Source: CAYYMD01 sp964472875
GTDB lineage: Bacteria; Planctomycetota; Phycisphaerae; SM23-33
Assembly (NCBI GenBank): GCA_964472875.1
Contig: CAYYMD010000013.1
Span: 1-58,450 of the forward strand
Length of the DNA: 58,450 nt
Direction: 5' to 3'
Numbering within the stretch: the first letter of the stretch is position 1; each line of letters begins with the position of its first letter. The position numbers and the translations under genes are program-made. The notes below the pieces were generated by a model. That model made no database searches and was not told where the DNA came from. It saw only the letters and a program-made list of their open reading frames with translations. Below are positions 8,701 through 16,118 of this stretch, in pieces.

Positions 8701-10517
8701 GCCGCGAGTTTTACGAGGTTTTCGAGAAGCAGGCGCGGCAGGCATATGAAAGAGTGATCGAATCCGGAGAAGCGGAAAAAATCGAACTGGTGGCGGATGT
8801 CTGGCCGGGAAGCGCCTGGGCCGATAATGCGCTGTACAACGCCGCTGGAATTTATTACCAACACGCTGCCGAGGCGGACGAAGACGAAGATCGGGCCGGC
8901 GAACTTTATAAAAAAGCCATCCATTGCCTCACAAGAATCACCGATGGTAACGATCTGTCCGATAGCGACATAAAATCATCCGCACTCGCCGCAAGGGGGT
9001 TGGTATGGCTAAAGCGAGGTGCTCAACCGCTGGCTGCCATCGACTGCCGCCAACTCGTAAAAGAAGAGGTTCCGGTCGGAACGACGATATCCTTCGGGTC
9101 TTTCGAAGGGACTGTGGGAGATGTAATCAACCGCTGCGGCGGGAGCGAAGGGCTGGCATTGAAATCGCGCCATGAGATTGCTGAACCGCCATACGAGAAG
9201 GCGTTTTCCTTCAAGGGAATGGATACATGGATATTACGCGACCACAAATCGCTTCCCGTTCGTTTGGGAGACGACATTTTTGTGATGCACGACTGGCGTT
9301 TGGTGAGGGTAAAACCGGATGCTGAAGATGCGGATTCGGCCGTGAAGTGGCGCACCGAACCGTTTACGGATATCACCAGGGATTCATACTATCACGGGCG
9401 GCTGACGAGGCGACGGCTTATCGGGTGTGCCAGCGGCGACGGTAAGATAGTGATGATAGCGGGAACTCACGCTGCCGCGGGGATCGAAACCAAAACCGGA
9501 AATATCGCATGGCATAAGACCTATGAAGAAATGGGTATGGAAGATATGCACGTCATGGCTGCCGGGTCCGACTCGCTGGTGTTGTGCGACAGGAAGGGCA
9601 AGCGTTCTTGGATAAACTGTATCGACATAAAGAACGGTCATTTGCGTTGGAGAGTGAATTCTCCCGAATTCAATTATCTGCCGGATAATTCCCTGATGCT
9701 CGCGGAGGGAGTGGTCACCTTCAGGTATTCCGATTCGAAAAGGCAGTTTTTCTTCCGCCTCTCGGATGGTAGGGTGATCGCGCAATTGCCCACGGATGAC
9801 TATTTACAGACGAGGATTCTTCCGAATAGACTCGTGGTCGGATTGAACGCCAAAAGTATGGCCGTTTGCAAACTAGATGTTAATTTGCCCGCTATTTGGG
9901 AGACTGGAAGTCCCGGAGAAAAGCCCATATTGCTGTCCGCCGCCGAAGATGGAGTGATTGTCGTAGAGCACGAGCGTGGTCGCTCGCCGAGACTGTTCAC
10001 ACTCACCGGCGGGGGGTGGGCAAGGAGGTCGTTAAGTGCCGAACTGGTGATTCCCCGCCTGGCGTGCATGTCCGGCGGAGAGGTTTACCTTGCGGGACCG
10101 CTCCGCGGAGAGGATGATTTTCTTAGAAACCATCTCGGTTCCAAGTTATGCCGTAAGGGGAGAGGTCTGGGCGTTGAAAAGATTGACGCCCACGGGAAAT
10201 CGGTGTGGTCCTTGTCATTAAGCGAAAATGACGATGGAAATTTCTGGGTTTACATGCCCTCTGCGGCGGGAGAGTACGTATTAATTGCTGCCAGAAGACA
10301 CGTTAAAAGTAATTATGAATTTCGCGTTTACGTTATTGACGGGCGCGTAGGAAGCATCGCATGGAAGTCGGTAATGGCTGCGAAGAATGGAGAAAAAGGG
10401 AAACGCCTTATAGGTCTGGCCCCGCCGGTGGCGGCTTCGCAAAGACTATGTGTCGAAGACGCCGACGGAGTATCCGTTTACAAAGGTAAAGAAAATAAAA
10501 AACGGAATGACAATTAG
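5775..10517 (+). CDS. Large exported TPR / PQQ-like double beta-propeller protein
   Basis: The 1580-aa protein has a basic N-terminus and a hydrophobic segment at about residues 35-50, consistent with a signal anchor or long signal peptide. TPR-like helices follow (about 72-290, e.g. DQAIDILQTLVDQ, FTQAARCWREALRLL). A first propeller spans about 380-800 with PQQ-type strands such as TAYNLQTGELVWE, LDADNGSLIWKA, FRAANGRALWAY and LKADNGKPAWRK. A second TPR block covers about 820-1060, and a second propeller about 1150-1575 (IETKTGNIAWHK, IDIKNGHLRWRV, IDGRVGSIAWKS). PQQ-like propellers of this sort often act as scaffolds; no catalytic residues can be assigned. It heads the envelope cluster, and its last 11 bases overlap the next gene. 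The 134-base upstream gap shows no clear promoter. Confidence 0.88.
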   Translation: MAKTFGFLGFRFKPDCLPLIGKRLRCRQKPPLPAMVYAAVFIAAILFLPEDGNNRRGVIAADATHPLVVAEDELAGYLEAAEDRIKEGKHDQAIDILQTLVDQPDSGFVASKDKRHYTAIWQHASRLIGDMPPEGLKLYRRLYEPKARVLFNRAVENRDVTLLRSIACRYRHTSFGPKALEELGRIFFDTGKFTQAARCWREALRLLGDETREVSDERRAVFLARIAISCHLDGDKSSASKAFAELNKSYGNVYATMSGRKRNLAAFVKQVISKGQYNSDLTEALKIWPGLGGIPDGIGVMADSKVILKPHWSIGVGAGSGEEIIPSQLLALKSTFAGMQRLYHPNFGHISSIHTHRQNGFELRLNGGNVVFKISQNGKVMSMPIPAVVEPVVVGNLLIVRREETVTAYNLQTGELVWEITAPSLPAMGSASGVAGNYIMLTSMPSFSNTYSLTAGGGKIYAVGGDLSAGEAGRHPAMIGGWLGPRPMVARPVAPAQHNRSNTSVLTAVWADSGKRCWATGYIGAGRPTGGNEVVRNGMFLCPPTYCEGRLYTVSMYMQTYYLLCLDADNGSLIWKAAISQTPAISSSYMRYMGDAIYNCSNPAVSDGRVYVLTNVGVVAAFRAANGRALWAYQYPGRFDSVSSRGISTANLKNYKAVNPILVTRGRVICLPCDADELICLKADNGKPAWRKKREEQTYLAAIDSRRIMIAGKGIFVRSVADGKVIHKDNSIDEVIGRPAVTTKSVLAGGWGGIYRMNLKDCATTYSPLVGATGFLGNLVSMGDVLIAANAAGISAYRRYSVVRHNMEADIAVASPSQRGEKKFEMAHMAFKAGRLSDAIVDLQQCRDVADKHSLFGLKAIIRPWFYRTYVAMANSCDDKERMLGYFDKAAQYAATDQEKGHIAIRRAKCLRSMGRYAEAMSAIRRLLEEYHNQDFADLPIGPQADNSVFIGEDAEMHNGAQLAKRFIRDLIDKHGREFYEVFEKQARQAYERVIESGEAEKIELVADVWPGSAWADNALYNAAGIYYQHAAEADEDEDRAGELYKKAIHCLTRITDGNDLSDSDIKSSALAARGLVWLKRGAQPLAAIDCRQLVKEEVPVGTTISFGSFEGTVGDVINRCGGSEGLALKSRHEIAEPPYEKAFSFKGMDTWILRDHKSLPVRLGDDIFVMHDWRLVRVKPDAEDADSAVKWRTEPFTDITRDSYYHGRLTRRRLIGCASGDGKIVMIAGTHAAAGIETKTGNIAWHKTYEEMGMEDMHVMAAGSDSLVLCDRKGKRSWINCIDIKNGHLRWRVNSPEFNYLPDNSLMLAEGVVTFRYSDSKRQFFFRLSDGRVIAQLPTDDYLQTRILPNRLVVGLNAKSMAVCKLDVNLPAIWETGSPGEKPILLSAAEDGVIVVEHERGRSPRLFTLTGGGWARRSLSAELVIPRLACMSGGEVYLAGPLRGEDDFLRNHLGSKLCRKGRGLGVEKIDAHGKSVWSLSLSENDDGNFWVYMPSAAGEYVLIAARRHVKSNYEFRVYVIDGRVGSIAWKSVMAAKNGEKGKRLIGLAPPVAASQRLCVEDADGVSVYKGKENKKRNDN

Positions 10518-11604
10518 ATTGCTGAAAATCACGGCGGTTGCCATTTTTGCTTTCGGCTCGGCCGAAGCGCAGGCGGATGCGCCGGGACCGGTCCTGCCGG
10601 AGTTGATGGACCGCCAGACCGTCAGGGCAATTGACAAGGGATTGAACTACCTGGCCAAGACGCAGCGGCGCGACGGGGCGTGGCTCAACAGCGGTGGATA
10701 CGGGATGTATCCCACTGCGATGACTTCACTGGCGGGCATAGCGTTCATCGCCGGGGGGTCCACACCGGAGTCCGGCCCGTATGCGCGAAACGTTACCAGG
10801 GCTATGAATTATGTGCTAAATGTGGCCGAGGCCGGAGACGACGGACTGATTTCCGGGCCGGGCAGCGAATCCCGCAGCATGTACGGGCACGGCTTCGCCA
10901 TGTTGTTTCTGGCGCAGTGTTATGGTTCGGAGATAAACACCGATTATGCAAAGCGGATAAAAACGGCCTTGGATAAAGGCGTCAAACTCACCGCTAAGTC
11001 CCAGTCGGATTTGGGAGCAAACGTCAAGCACGCAGGTGGATGGATTTACACCCCCAGCGGCAACGGCGACGAGGGCTCCGTTACCGTTACACAGTTGCAG
11101 GCACTGAGGGCGTGCCGCAACGTCGGAATCGAAGTGCCACGCAGCACCATCGCCCGGGCGGTGGCGTATTTGAAATACTGCCAGATGCCCGACGGTGGTA
11201 TATGTTACTCGGCCCGTAGCAGGGGCTCTTCACGGCCGGCGATTTCCGCTGCCGCCATCGCGTGCTTCTACGCGGCCGGAGTTTACGATCGCAAGGCCGG
11301 GGGTGGAAAAAGTGAAGAAGCGAAAATGATTGACAGGCTCATTCAATACGTCCGTTCGCGGGTGAACGTTTCGCAGAACATGGGCCACTGGTTTTACGCG
11401 CATTTTTACCTCGCCCAGGCGTGGTATCAGCGGGGTGGAAAAGACTGGAACAACTATTACCCCCGTATAAAAAGCAGGTTGATATCGCTCCAGGCGCCGG
11501 ATGGTTCGTGGAATGGTGACGGCGTAGGTACGACGTACGGTACCGCCCTTGCGACGACCGTGCTGCAATTGCCGTACGGATACCTGCCGATTTGCCAGAG
11601 ATAG
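10507..11604 (+). CDS. Secreted prenyltransferase/squalene-oxidase repeat (alpha-alpha toroid) protein
   Basis: The 365-aa protein has a signal peptide (MTIRLLKITAVAIFAFGSAEAQA, cut near residue 23). It then shows toroid repeats of the terpenoid cyclase/prenyltransferase type: IDKGLNYLAKTQRRDGAW, AVAYLKYCQMPDGGICYS and IKSRLISLQAPDGSWNGDG, plus a closing TYGTALATTVLQLP. No cyclase DXDD motif is visible, so it is probably a binding or scaffold toroid rather than a terpene cyclase. The longest reading frame begins at 10450 inside the preceding gene. ATG 10507 gives a proper signal peptide and overlaps the previous stop by 11 bases, suggesting translational coupling. Toroid proteins upstream of moxR are, to my knowledge, recurrent in planctomycetes. 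Confidence 0.88.
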   Translation: MTIRLLKITAVAIFAFGSAEAQADAPGPVLPELMDRQTVRAIDKGLNYLAKTQRRDGAWLNSGGYGMYPTAMTSLAGIAFIAGGSTPESGPYARNVTRAMNYVLNVAEAGDDGLISGPGSESRSMYGHGFAMLFLAQCYGSEINTDYAKRIKTALDKGVKLTAKSQSDLGANVKHAGGWIYTPSGNGDEGSVTVTQLQALRACRNVGIEVPRSTIARAVAYLKYCQMPDGGICYSARSRGSSRPAISAAAIACFYAAGVYDRKAGGGKSEEAKMIDRLIQYVRSRVNVSQNMGHWFYAHFYLAQAWYQRGGKDWNNYYPRIKSRLISLQAPDGSWNGDGVGTTYGTALATTVLQLPYGYLPICQR

Positions 11605-11651
11605 GAAACTGAAAGTTAAAACTGAAAACTTGAATTTGGAAAGGGACAAAA

Positions 11652-12719
11652 GTGAGTGATAAAGACAAGGCGAATACGGAACTGCAGGATCAGGACATCC
11701 AGGCGGCCGAGCATCTTACCGACGCGTATAAAAAGATGCGCGAAGAAATGGCACGGGCCATCGTCGGGCAGGAAGGCGTGCTTGAGGAACTGCTGATGTG
11801 CATCTTCGCGCGTGGTCACGCCATACTCGAGGGTGTGCCGGGGCTGGCCAAGACGCTGATGGTCTCCTCGCTTGCGAGGTGCCTTGACCTGGACTTTGCG
11901 CGTATACAGTTTACTCCTGACCTGATGCCATCGGACATTACCGGAACCGAAGTCATTCAGGAAGACCGTGCGTCGGGCAGCCGCGATTTTAAATTCCTGC
12001 AAGGGCCGATTTTCAACAACGTTATCCTGGCTGATGAAATCAATCGCACGCCGCCGAAGACGCAGGCGGCACTGCTGGAGGCCATGCAGGAAAGGCAGGT
12101 TTCTGCAGGCGGCAAGCGCATGACTATGAAGGACCCATTCTTTGTACTGGCCACCCAGAATCCCATCGAGCAGGAGGGCACCTACCCGCTGCCCGAGGCG
12201 CAGCAGGACCGGTTCATGTTCAAGATTTTCGTGGACTATCCAAAGTGGGATGAGGAGTTCGATGTAATCCGCCTGACCACGGCCGGGCGCGAGGTGGAAC
12301 TGACGCCTGTGCTCGACGGTGAGGAGATAATCCGACTCCAGGAGATTATCAGGCGGGTTCCCGCGGCCGACCACGTCATCCGTTACGCGATGAAGATTGT
12401 TCGTGCAACGCGCGTGCATGAGGGTGAAGTTCCCGATGTTGTCCGCGATTATGTTACCTGGGGCGCCGGCCCGCGGGCGTGCCAATACCTGATACTTGGC
12501 GGGAAGGTCCGCTGCGTACTGCACGGGCGGTTCTGTGTATCCACCGATGACATAAAGGCGGTGGCAAAGCCCGTCATGCGGCATCGCATCGTCACGAACT
12601 TCAACGCCGATGCAGAGGGAATAACCGCAGACGATATCGTCGACAGACTAATGGAGATAATACCCGACAAGGACTCGGACATCGCCACCAACCCCAAAAC
12701 CGCCGGCGCGGTGGAGTAA
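11652..12719 (+). CDS. MoxR-family AAA+ ATPase
   Basis: MoxR ATPases are chaperone-like AAA+ proteins that act with vWA-domain partners to mature or remodel other proteins. The 355-aa protein has Walker A GVPGLAKTLM (about residues 58-67), Walker B with ILADEINRTPPKTQAALLEAMQE, and the sensor region LATQNPIEQEGTYPLPEAQQDRF, all typical of MoxR. A C-terminal lid domain follows. The start is GTG 11652, preceded by an AAGGGA Shine-Dalgarno (11641-11646). A DUF58 gene and two vWA membrane proteins follow at once, which is the classical MoxR/DUF58/BatA arrangement. Confidence 0.96.
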   Translation: MSDKDKANTELQDQDIQAAEHLTDAYKKMREEMARAIVGQEGVLEELLMCIFARGHAILEGVPGLAKTLMVSSLARCLDLDFARIQFTPDLMPSDITGTEVIQEDRASGSRDFKFLQGPIFNNVILADEINRTPPKTQAALLEAMQERQVSAGGKRMTMKDPFFVLATQNPIEQEGTYPLPEAQQDRFMFKIFVDYPKWDEEFDVIRLTTAGREVELTPVLDGEEIIRLQEIIRRVPAADHVIRYAMKIVRATRVHEGEVPDVVRDYVTWGAGPRACQYLILGGKVRCVLHGRFCVSTDDIKAVAKPVMRHRIVTNFNADAEGITADDIVDRLMEIIPDKDSDIATNPKTAGAVE

Positions 12720-12764
12720 ACAGTTATCGTTGAGACAGCGTAACCAACGAATGGGATGTGACCA

Positions 12765-13718
12765 ATGGCCAACGGCCAAACAGCAAAACAACAGGAACTG
12801 TTGAAGTACCTCGACCCGGAGGTGCTGGCGCGTATTACAAGACTGGACCTTCAGGCCCGCTTGGTGGTGGAGGGGTTCATATCCGGCCAGCACAAGAGCC
12901 CCTTCCACGGGCAATCCGTGGAGTTCGCCTCCCACCGAGAGTACGTGCCCGGCGACGATATAAAGAACGTCGACTGGAAGGTGCACGCCCGCACCGACAG
13001 GTTCTATATAAAACAGTACGAGGAAGAGACGAATCTAAAGGCCGTCTTTCTGCTTGATGCCAGTGAGTCGATGCAGTACGGCGGCGACGGAGAAAGAAAT
13101 GGCATGACAAAGTACCAGTATGCAGCGGCGGTCACCGCGTCGCTGGCATTTCTGCTACTTCAGCAGCAGGACGCGGTGGGACTGGCCCTGTTCGATCAGA
13201 CGTTGCAGAATTATCTGCCGCCCTCGGCCAGTCCGGACAGCATCAAATCGATGGTGCATGCCATAGATACTACCACGCCCACGGCCAAGACGGACTTGGA
13301 GGGTGTGTGTCACTCACTGGCGGAGAAAATACCTCGGCGCGGACTTGTGTGTCTTGTAAGCGATTTTTTTGTGGACGACCCCGCCGCAGCTGTACGGGGC
13401 CTGCAGCATTTTCAGCATTACGGCCACGAGGTCGTTGTGCTGCACGTGATGGGCGCGGATGAACTGGAGTTCCCATTCCAGGGAAACACACAGTTTCTGG
13501 GGCTGGAAGAGACCGGCCGTCTTGTCGCCGACCCACGCGCGCTGCGCAAGGGCTACCTCGAGGCCGTCCAGCGGTTTTGCCGCGTGGTCAACCGCGGATG
13601 CATTGCCGCCAGGGCGGACTACAAACTTGTTTCCACCGGCCAGCGCCTCGACGCAGCCATGCTGGCGTTCCTGGCAGCCCGTGCAGAGGCCGTCCGTAAG
13701 GCAGGGGCAAAAAGATAG
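12765..13718 (+). CDS. DUF58 domain protein (vWA-like partner of MoxR)
   Basis: The 317-aa soluble protein carries the DUF58 hallmark VEFASHREYVPGDDIKNVDW, followed by a vWA-like fold with an intact MIDAS motif DASES (within VFLLDASESMQYG). A later HVMGADELEFPF segment is typical of these proteins. DUF58 proteins pair with MoxR ATPases, and this one lies 45 bases after moxR. ATG 12765 was chosen because it starts the conserved N-terminal helix (DPEVLARITRLDLQARLVVEGF). No membrane segment is visible, so it probably acts on the cytosolic side with the ATPase. A palindromic repeat follows the stop directly. Confidence 0.94.
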   Translation: MANGQTAKQQELLKYLDPEVLARITRLDLQARLVVEGFISGQHKSPFHGQSVEFASHREYVPGDDIKNVDWKVHARTDRFYIKQYEEETNLKAVFLLDASESMQYGGDGERNGMTKYQYAAAVTASLAFLLLQQQDAVGLALFDQTLQNYLPPSASPDSIKSMVHAIDTTTPTAKTDLEGVCHSLAEKIPRRGLVCLVSDFFVDDPAAAVRGLQHFQHYGHEVVVLHVMGADELEFPFQGNTQFLGLEETGRLVADPRALRKGYLEAVQRFCRVVNRGCIAARADYKLVSTGQRLDAAMLAFLAARAEAVRKAGAKR

Positions 13719-13793
13719 CAGGAATTAACACGGATGAACGCAGATAAAACATTTTTTAAAATCTTCTGTGTTTATCCGTGTTAACCCCTGCTG
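13719..13793. repeat. Imperfect palindromic intergenic repeat
   Basis: The arms TTAACACGGATgAACgCAGAT (left, about 13725-13745) and its near reverse complement on the right (to about 13785) pair with two transitions. The outer ends cagg and cctg also pair. The loop is AT-rich around 13746-13764. It sits between two genes of one cluster and could form a strong RNA hairpin. Sequences of this kind (runs of ACACGGAT/ACGCAGAT) are dispersed palindromes in many bacterial genomes. The hairpin could attenuate transcription or stabilise the mRNA between the DUF58 and BatA genes. Confidence 0.7.
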
Positions 13794-13814
13794 AAAACAA
13801 AGGTGAGATAGTTT

Positions 13815-16118
13815 ATGCCGTTTATACATCCGGGAATATTCTGGACGGGTCTGGCGGCGGTTAGTGTGCCGATAATCATTCACATTCTAAGCCGCCGGCG
13901 GTTCCGCACCGTTCACTGGGCGGCGATGCGCTTCCTCATGGAATCGCTGCGGCGAAACCGCCGCAGGCTTAGAATAGAAGAACTTATTCTCCTTGCGCTT
14001 CGCTGCCTGATAATTCTCGCCCTTACTGCTGTGGTGGCAAGATTCATCGGCTGCGGAAGGATCGCACCGTTTGGCGGTAATGGCGCGGCGATGAATGTTT
14101 TCATTCTGGATGACAGTTGTTCCATGGGGCAGAAATTCGGTTCGGGGGAAGTCTTTGCGACCGCGGCCGAGGAGTTGATAGACCGCATTGAGTCGCTGGG
14201 AAAGTCTGAGCGATGCGCTATTATACTTGCCACGGGCGACCCGGATGATTCGACATTTTTCGCCCCCGCGCGCGTAGGCGAGATAGACCTCGAAGGGCTA
14301 TCGGGTCGCATCGCATCGCTTGAACCCGCTGGGCGGCGAGCCGATTTATCCGAGGCGATCAAGGCCGCGGAAGGTATATTTGCGAATGCGCCGGGAACCA
14401 AGCGTTTATATATCGTCGGCGATTTTCGCAAGATCGATCTGTCGGCTCCCAGCACACACAACGCCATGCGGGAACAATTCTCGAGGATTAGTTCTGCGGA
14501 TGTGGAGGTTATAGCGCTGGATTACGCCCGCAAGCCCCGCAACAACTTGACCGTCGAGAGAATCGAACTGTTGGACGGTTATGCTCTTGCCGGGCAACCG
14601 GTGCGGATTGGCGTGAGCGTGCGAAACAACTCGCCGGACAGGGTGGAGAACGTTGAAGTGCGGCTTAGCGCATCGGTCGGTGCTTACGCGGTCAAAGAAA
14701 CCACAGAGGGTGACGAAACGCTGTCCGGCGATATAAAAATTTCCACTCCTGTTGAAGTCATTGATGTTCTGTTGCCTGGAGAAAGCAAACGGGTTCAATG
14801 GCGACTGTTGCTTCCTTCAGCGGCCGAGGACGCCTCCGCTGTAGTGCGGGCACATTTGCCGGCCGACGAACTGTCGGGCGACAATACGGCTCATCTGGCG
14901 ATAGATATCAGGCCGGCCATCAAAGTCTTACTGGTAGACGGAAGACTGAACGTGAGCGCATCAGCCGAGGAAAACGAATCATTTTTTATGGCCCAGGCGC
15001 TGGCGCCCAAATCGAGTAATACCTACGGCAATTCGATGGATGTTGTCTCGCCGGAAGACTTCGGGCAGGTGAACCTGCCGGATTATCATGCTGTTATTTT
15101 ATTGAATGTAGCATCTTTAGCCGATGGAACCGGCAACGGACGGCGACTCGAGGCATTGGAGCAGTATGTTCGCGCCGGCGGGGGGCTGGCGATTTTCATG
15201 GGCGATAAGGTGAACGAGTCTTTTTACAACGGTCCGCTGTACAAAGAAGGCAGGGGGCTGTTGCCGTTTCGCATAGGCAAGATCGTCCGCGCCGCGTCGA
15301 AAGACAGTGAGATAAAATACTTTCGTCTGGCGCCTAAGAGTATTGCGGCAGATAGTTTGCTCAGCGTGTTTACCGGGGAGGGTTCAATAGCGTTAAAACT
15401 CATCCGCATTTTTGCTTTCCGGCGGGCAGATGAGGCTGCCGGCAGTTCATCCGGCCAGGACGTTACCACACCGCGAGTGCTGGCTCGATTCTCAGATGCA
15501 TCCGGCAGTCCCGCCGTAGTTTCGAGGAGGTTTGGTAACGGTAGGGTTGTGGTTTTTTATACCTCCGCTCACAAGAGATGGACAGACTGGCCAATAGACC
15601 CTTTCGGGACATTTGTGGTAGTCGCCAACCAAATGATCCGGCGTATCGCCCGTTCCCAGCCAGAGGGAAAGACAGCGTTTGCCGGCGCGCCCATAGTATT
15701 TGAACCGCCAGAGGCGATGAGAGACGCAGAGGCCTGGCTGGAAACGCCGGGTAACACCTCGCGTAGTAGCGTGAGACTTAAGACACAAATTCGCGATGGT
15801 GAACCAGTACTGAGTTATGAACATACTGCTGACTCGGGCGTCTATAATTTATGGCTGCGGGACCCAGCCGGGCGAACTACGCGGATTCCCTTCGCAAGGA
15901 ATATAGAGCCCTCCGAGGGCGACCTGATGCCGGGCGGGCGTGAGTCGCTGGAGGCAGCCTTTGGCAGCGACGAATTTCACTATCAAAATCGTCCCGGCGA
16001 GGCCGGTGAAATGGAGTTTTCCATTGGCGGCGATTACTGGACATGGATGTTGGCGGCAATGCTGGTATTCATGGCTTTTGAGACGATATTGGGGCGAAGA
16101 TTCGGGCATTATTCATGA
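13815..16118 (+). CDS. BatA-like membrane protein with vWA domain
   Basis: The 767-aa protein opens with the BatA N-terminal region (PFIHPGIFWTGLAAVSVPIIIHILSRRR), a first membrane helix (about 8-24), a basic cytosolic loop and a second helix (about 56-77). A vWA domain follows with MIDAS motif DDSCS (residues 99-103). The middle shows beta-rich CARDB-like segments (VRIGVSVRNNSPDRVENVEVRL) and a GATase1-like fold (LEQYVRAGGGLAIFMG). A C-terminal helix (YWTWMLAAMLVFMAFETIL) returns to the membrane. BatA-type proteins work with MoxR at the membrane. GTGAGA precedes ATG 13815. The next gene overlaps by ATGA (16115-16118), so the two are coupled. Confidence 0.92.
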   Translation: MPFIHPGIFWTGLAAVSVPIIIHILSRRRFRTVHWAAMRFLMESLRRNRRRLRIEELILLALRCLIILALTAVVARFIGCGRIAPFGGNGAAMNVFILDDSCSMGQKFGSGEVFATAAEELIDRIESLGKSERCAIILATGDPDDSTFFAPARVGEIDLEGLSGRIASLEPAGRRADLSEAIKAAEGIFANAPGTKRLYIVGDFRKIDLSAPSTHNAMREQFSRISSADVEVIALDYARKPRNNLTVERIELLDGYALAGQPVRIGVSVRNNSPDRVENVEVRLSASVGAYAVKETTEGDETLSGDIKISTPVEVIDVLLPGESKRVQWRLLLPSAAEDASAVVRAHLPADELSGDNTAHLAIDIRPAIKVLLVDGRLNVSASAEENESFFMAQALAPKSSNTYGNSMDVVSPEDFGQVNLPDYHAVILLNVASLADGTGNGRRLEALEQYVRAGGGLAIFMGDKVNESFYNGPLYKEGRGLLPFRIGKIVRAASKDSEIKYFRLAPKSIAADSLLSVFTGEGSIALKLIRIFAFRRADEAAGSSSGQDVTTPRVLARFSDASGSPAVVSRRFGNGRVVVFYTSAHKRWTDWPIDPFGTFVVVANQMIRRIARSQPEGKTAFAGAPIVFEPPEAMRDAEAWLETPGNTSRSSVRLKTQIRDGEPVLSYEHTADSGVYNLWLRDPAGRTTRIPFARNIEPSEGDLMPGGRESLEAAFGSDEFHYQNRPGEAGEMEFSIGGDYWTWMLAAMLVFMAFETILGRRFGHYS

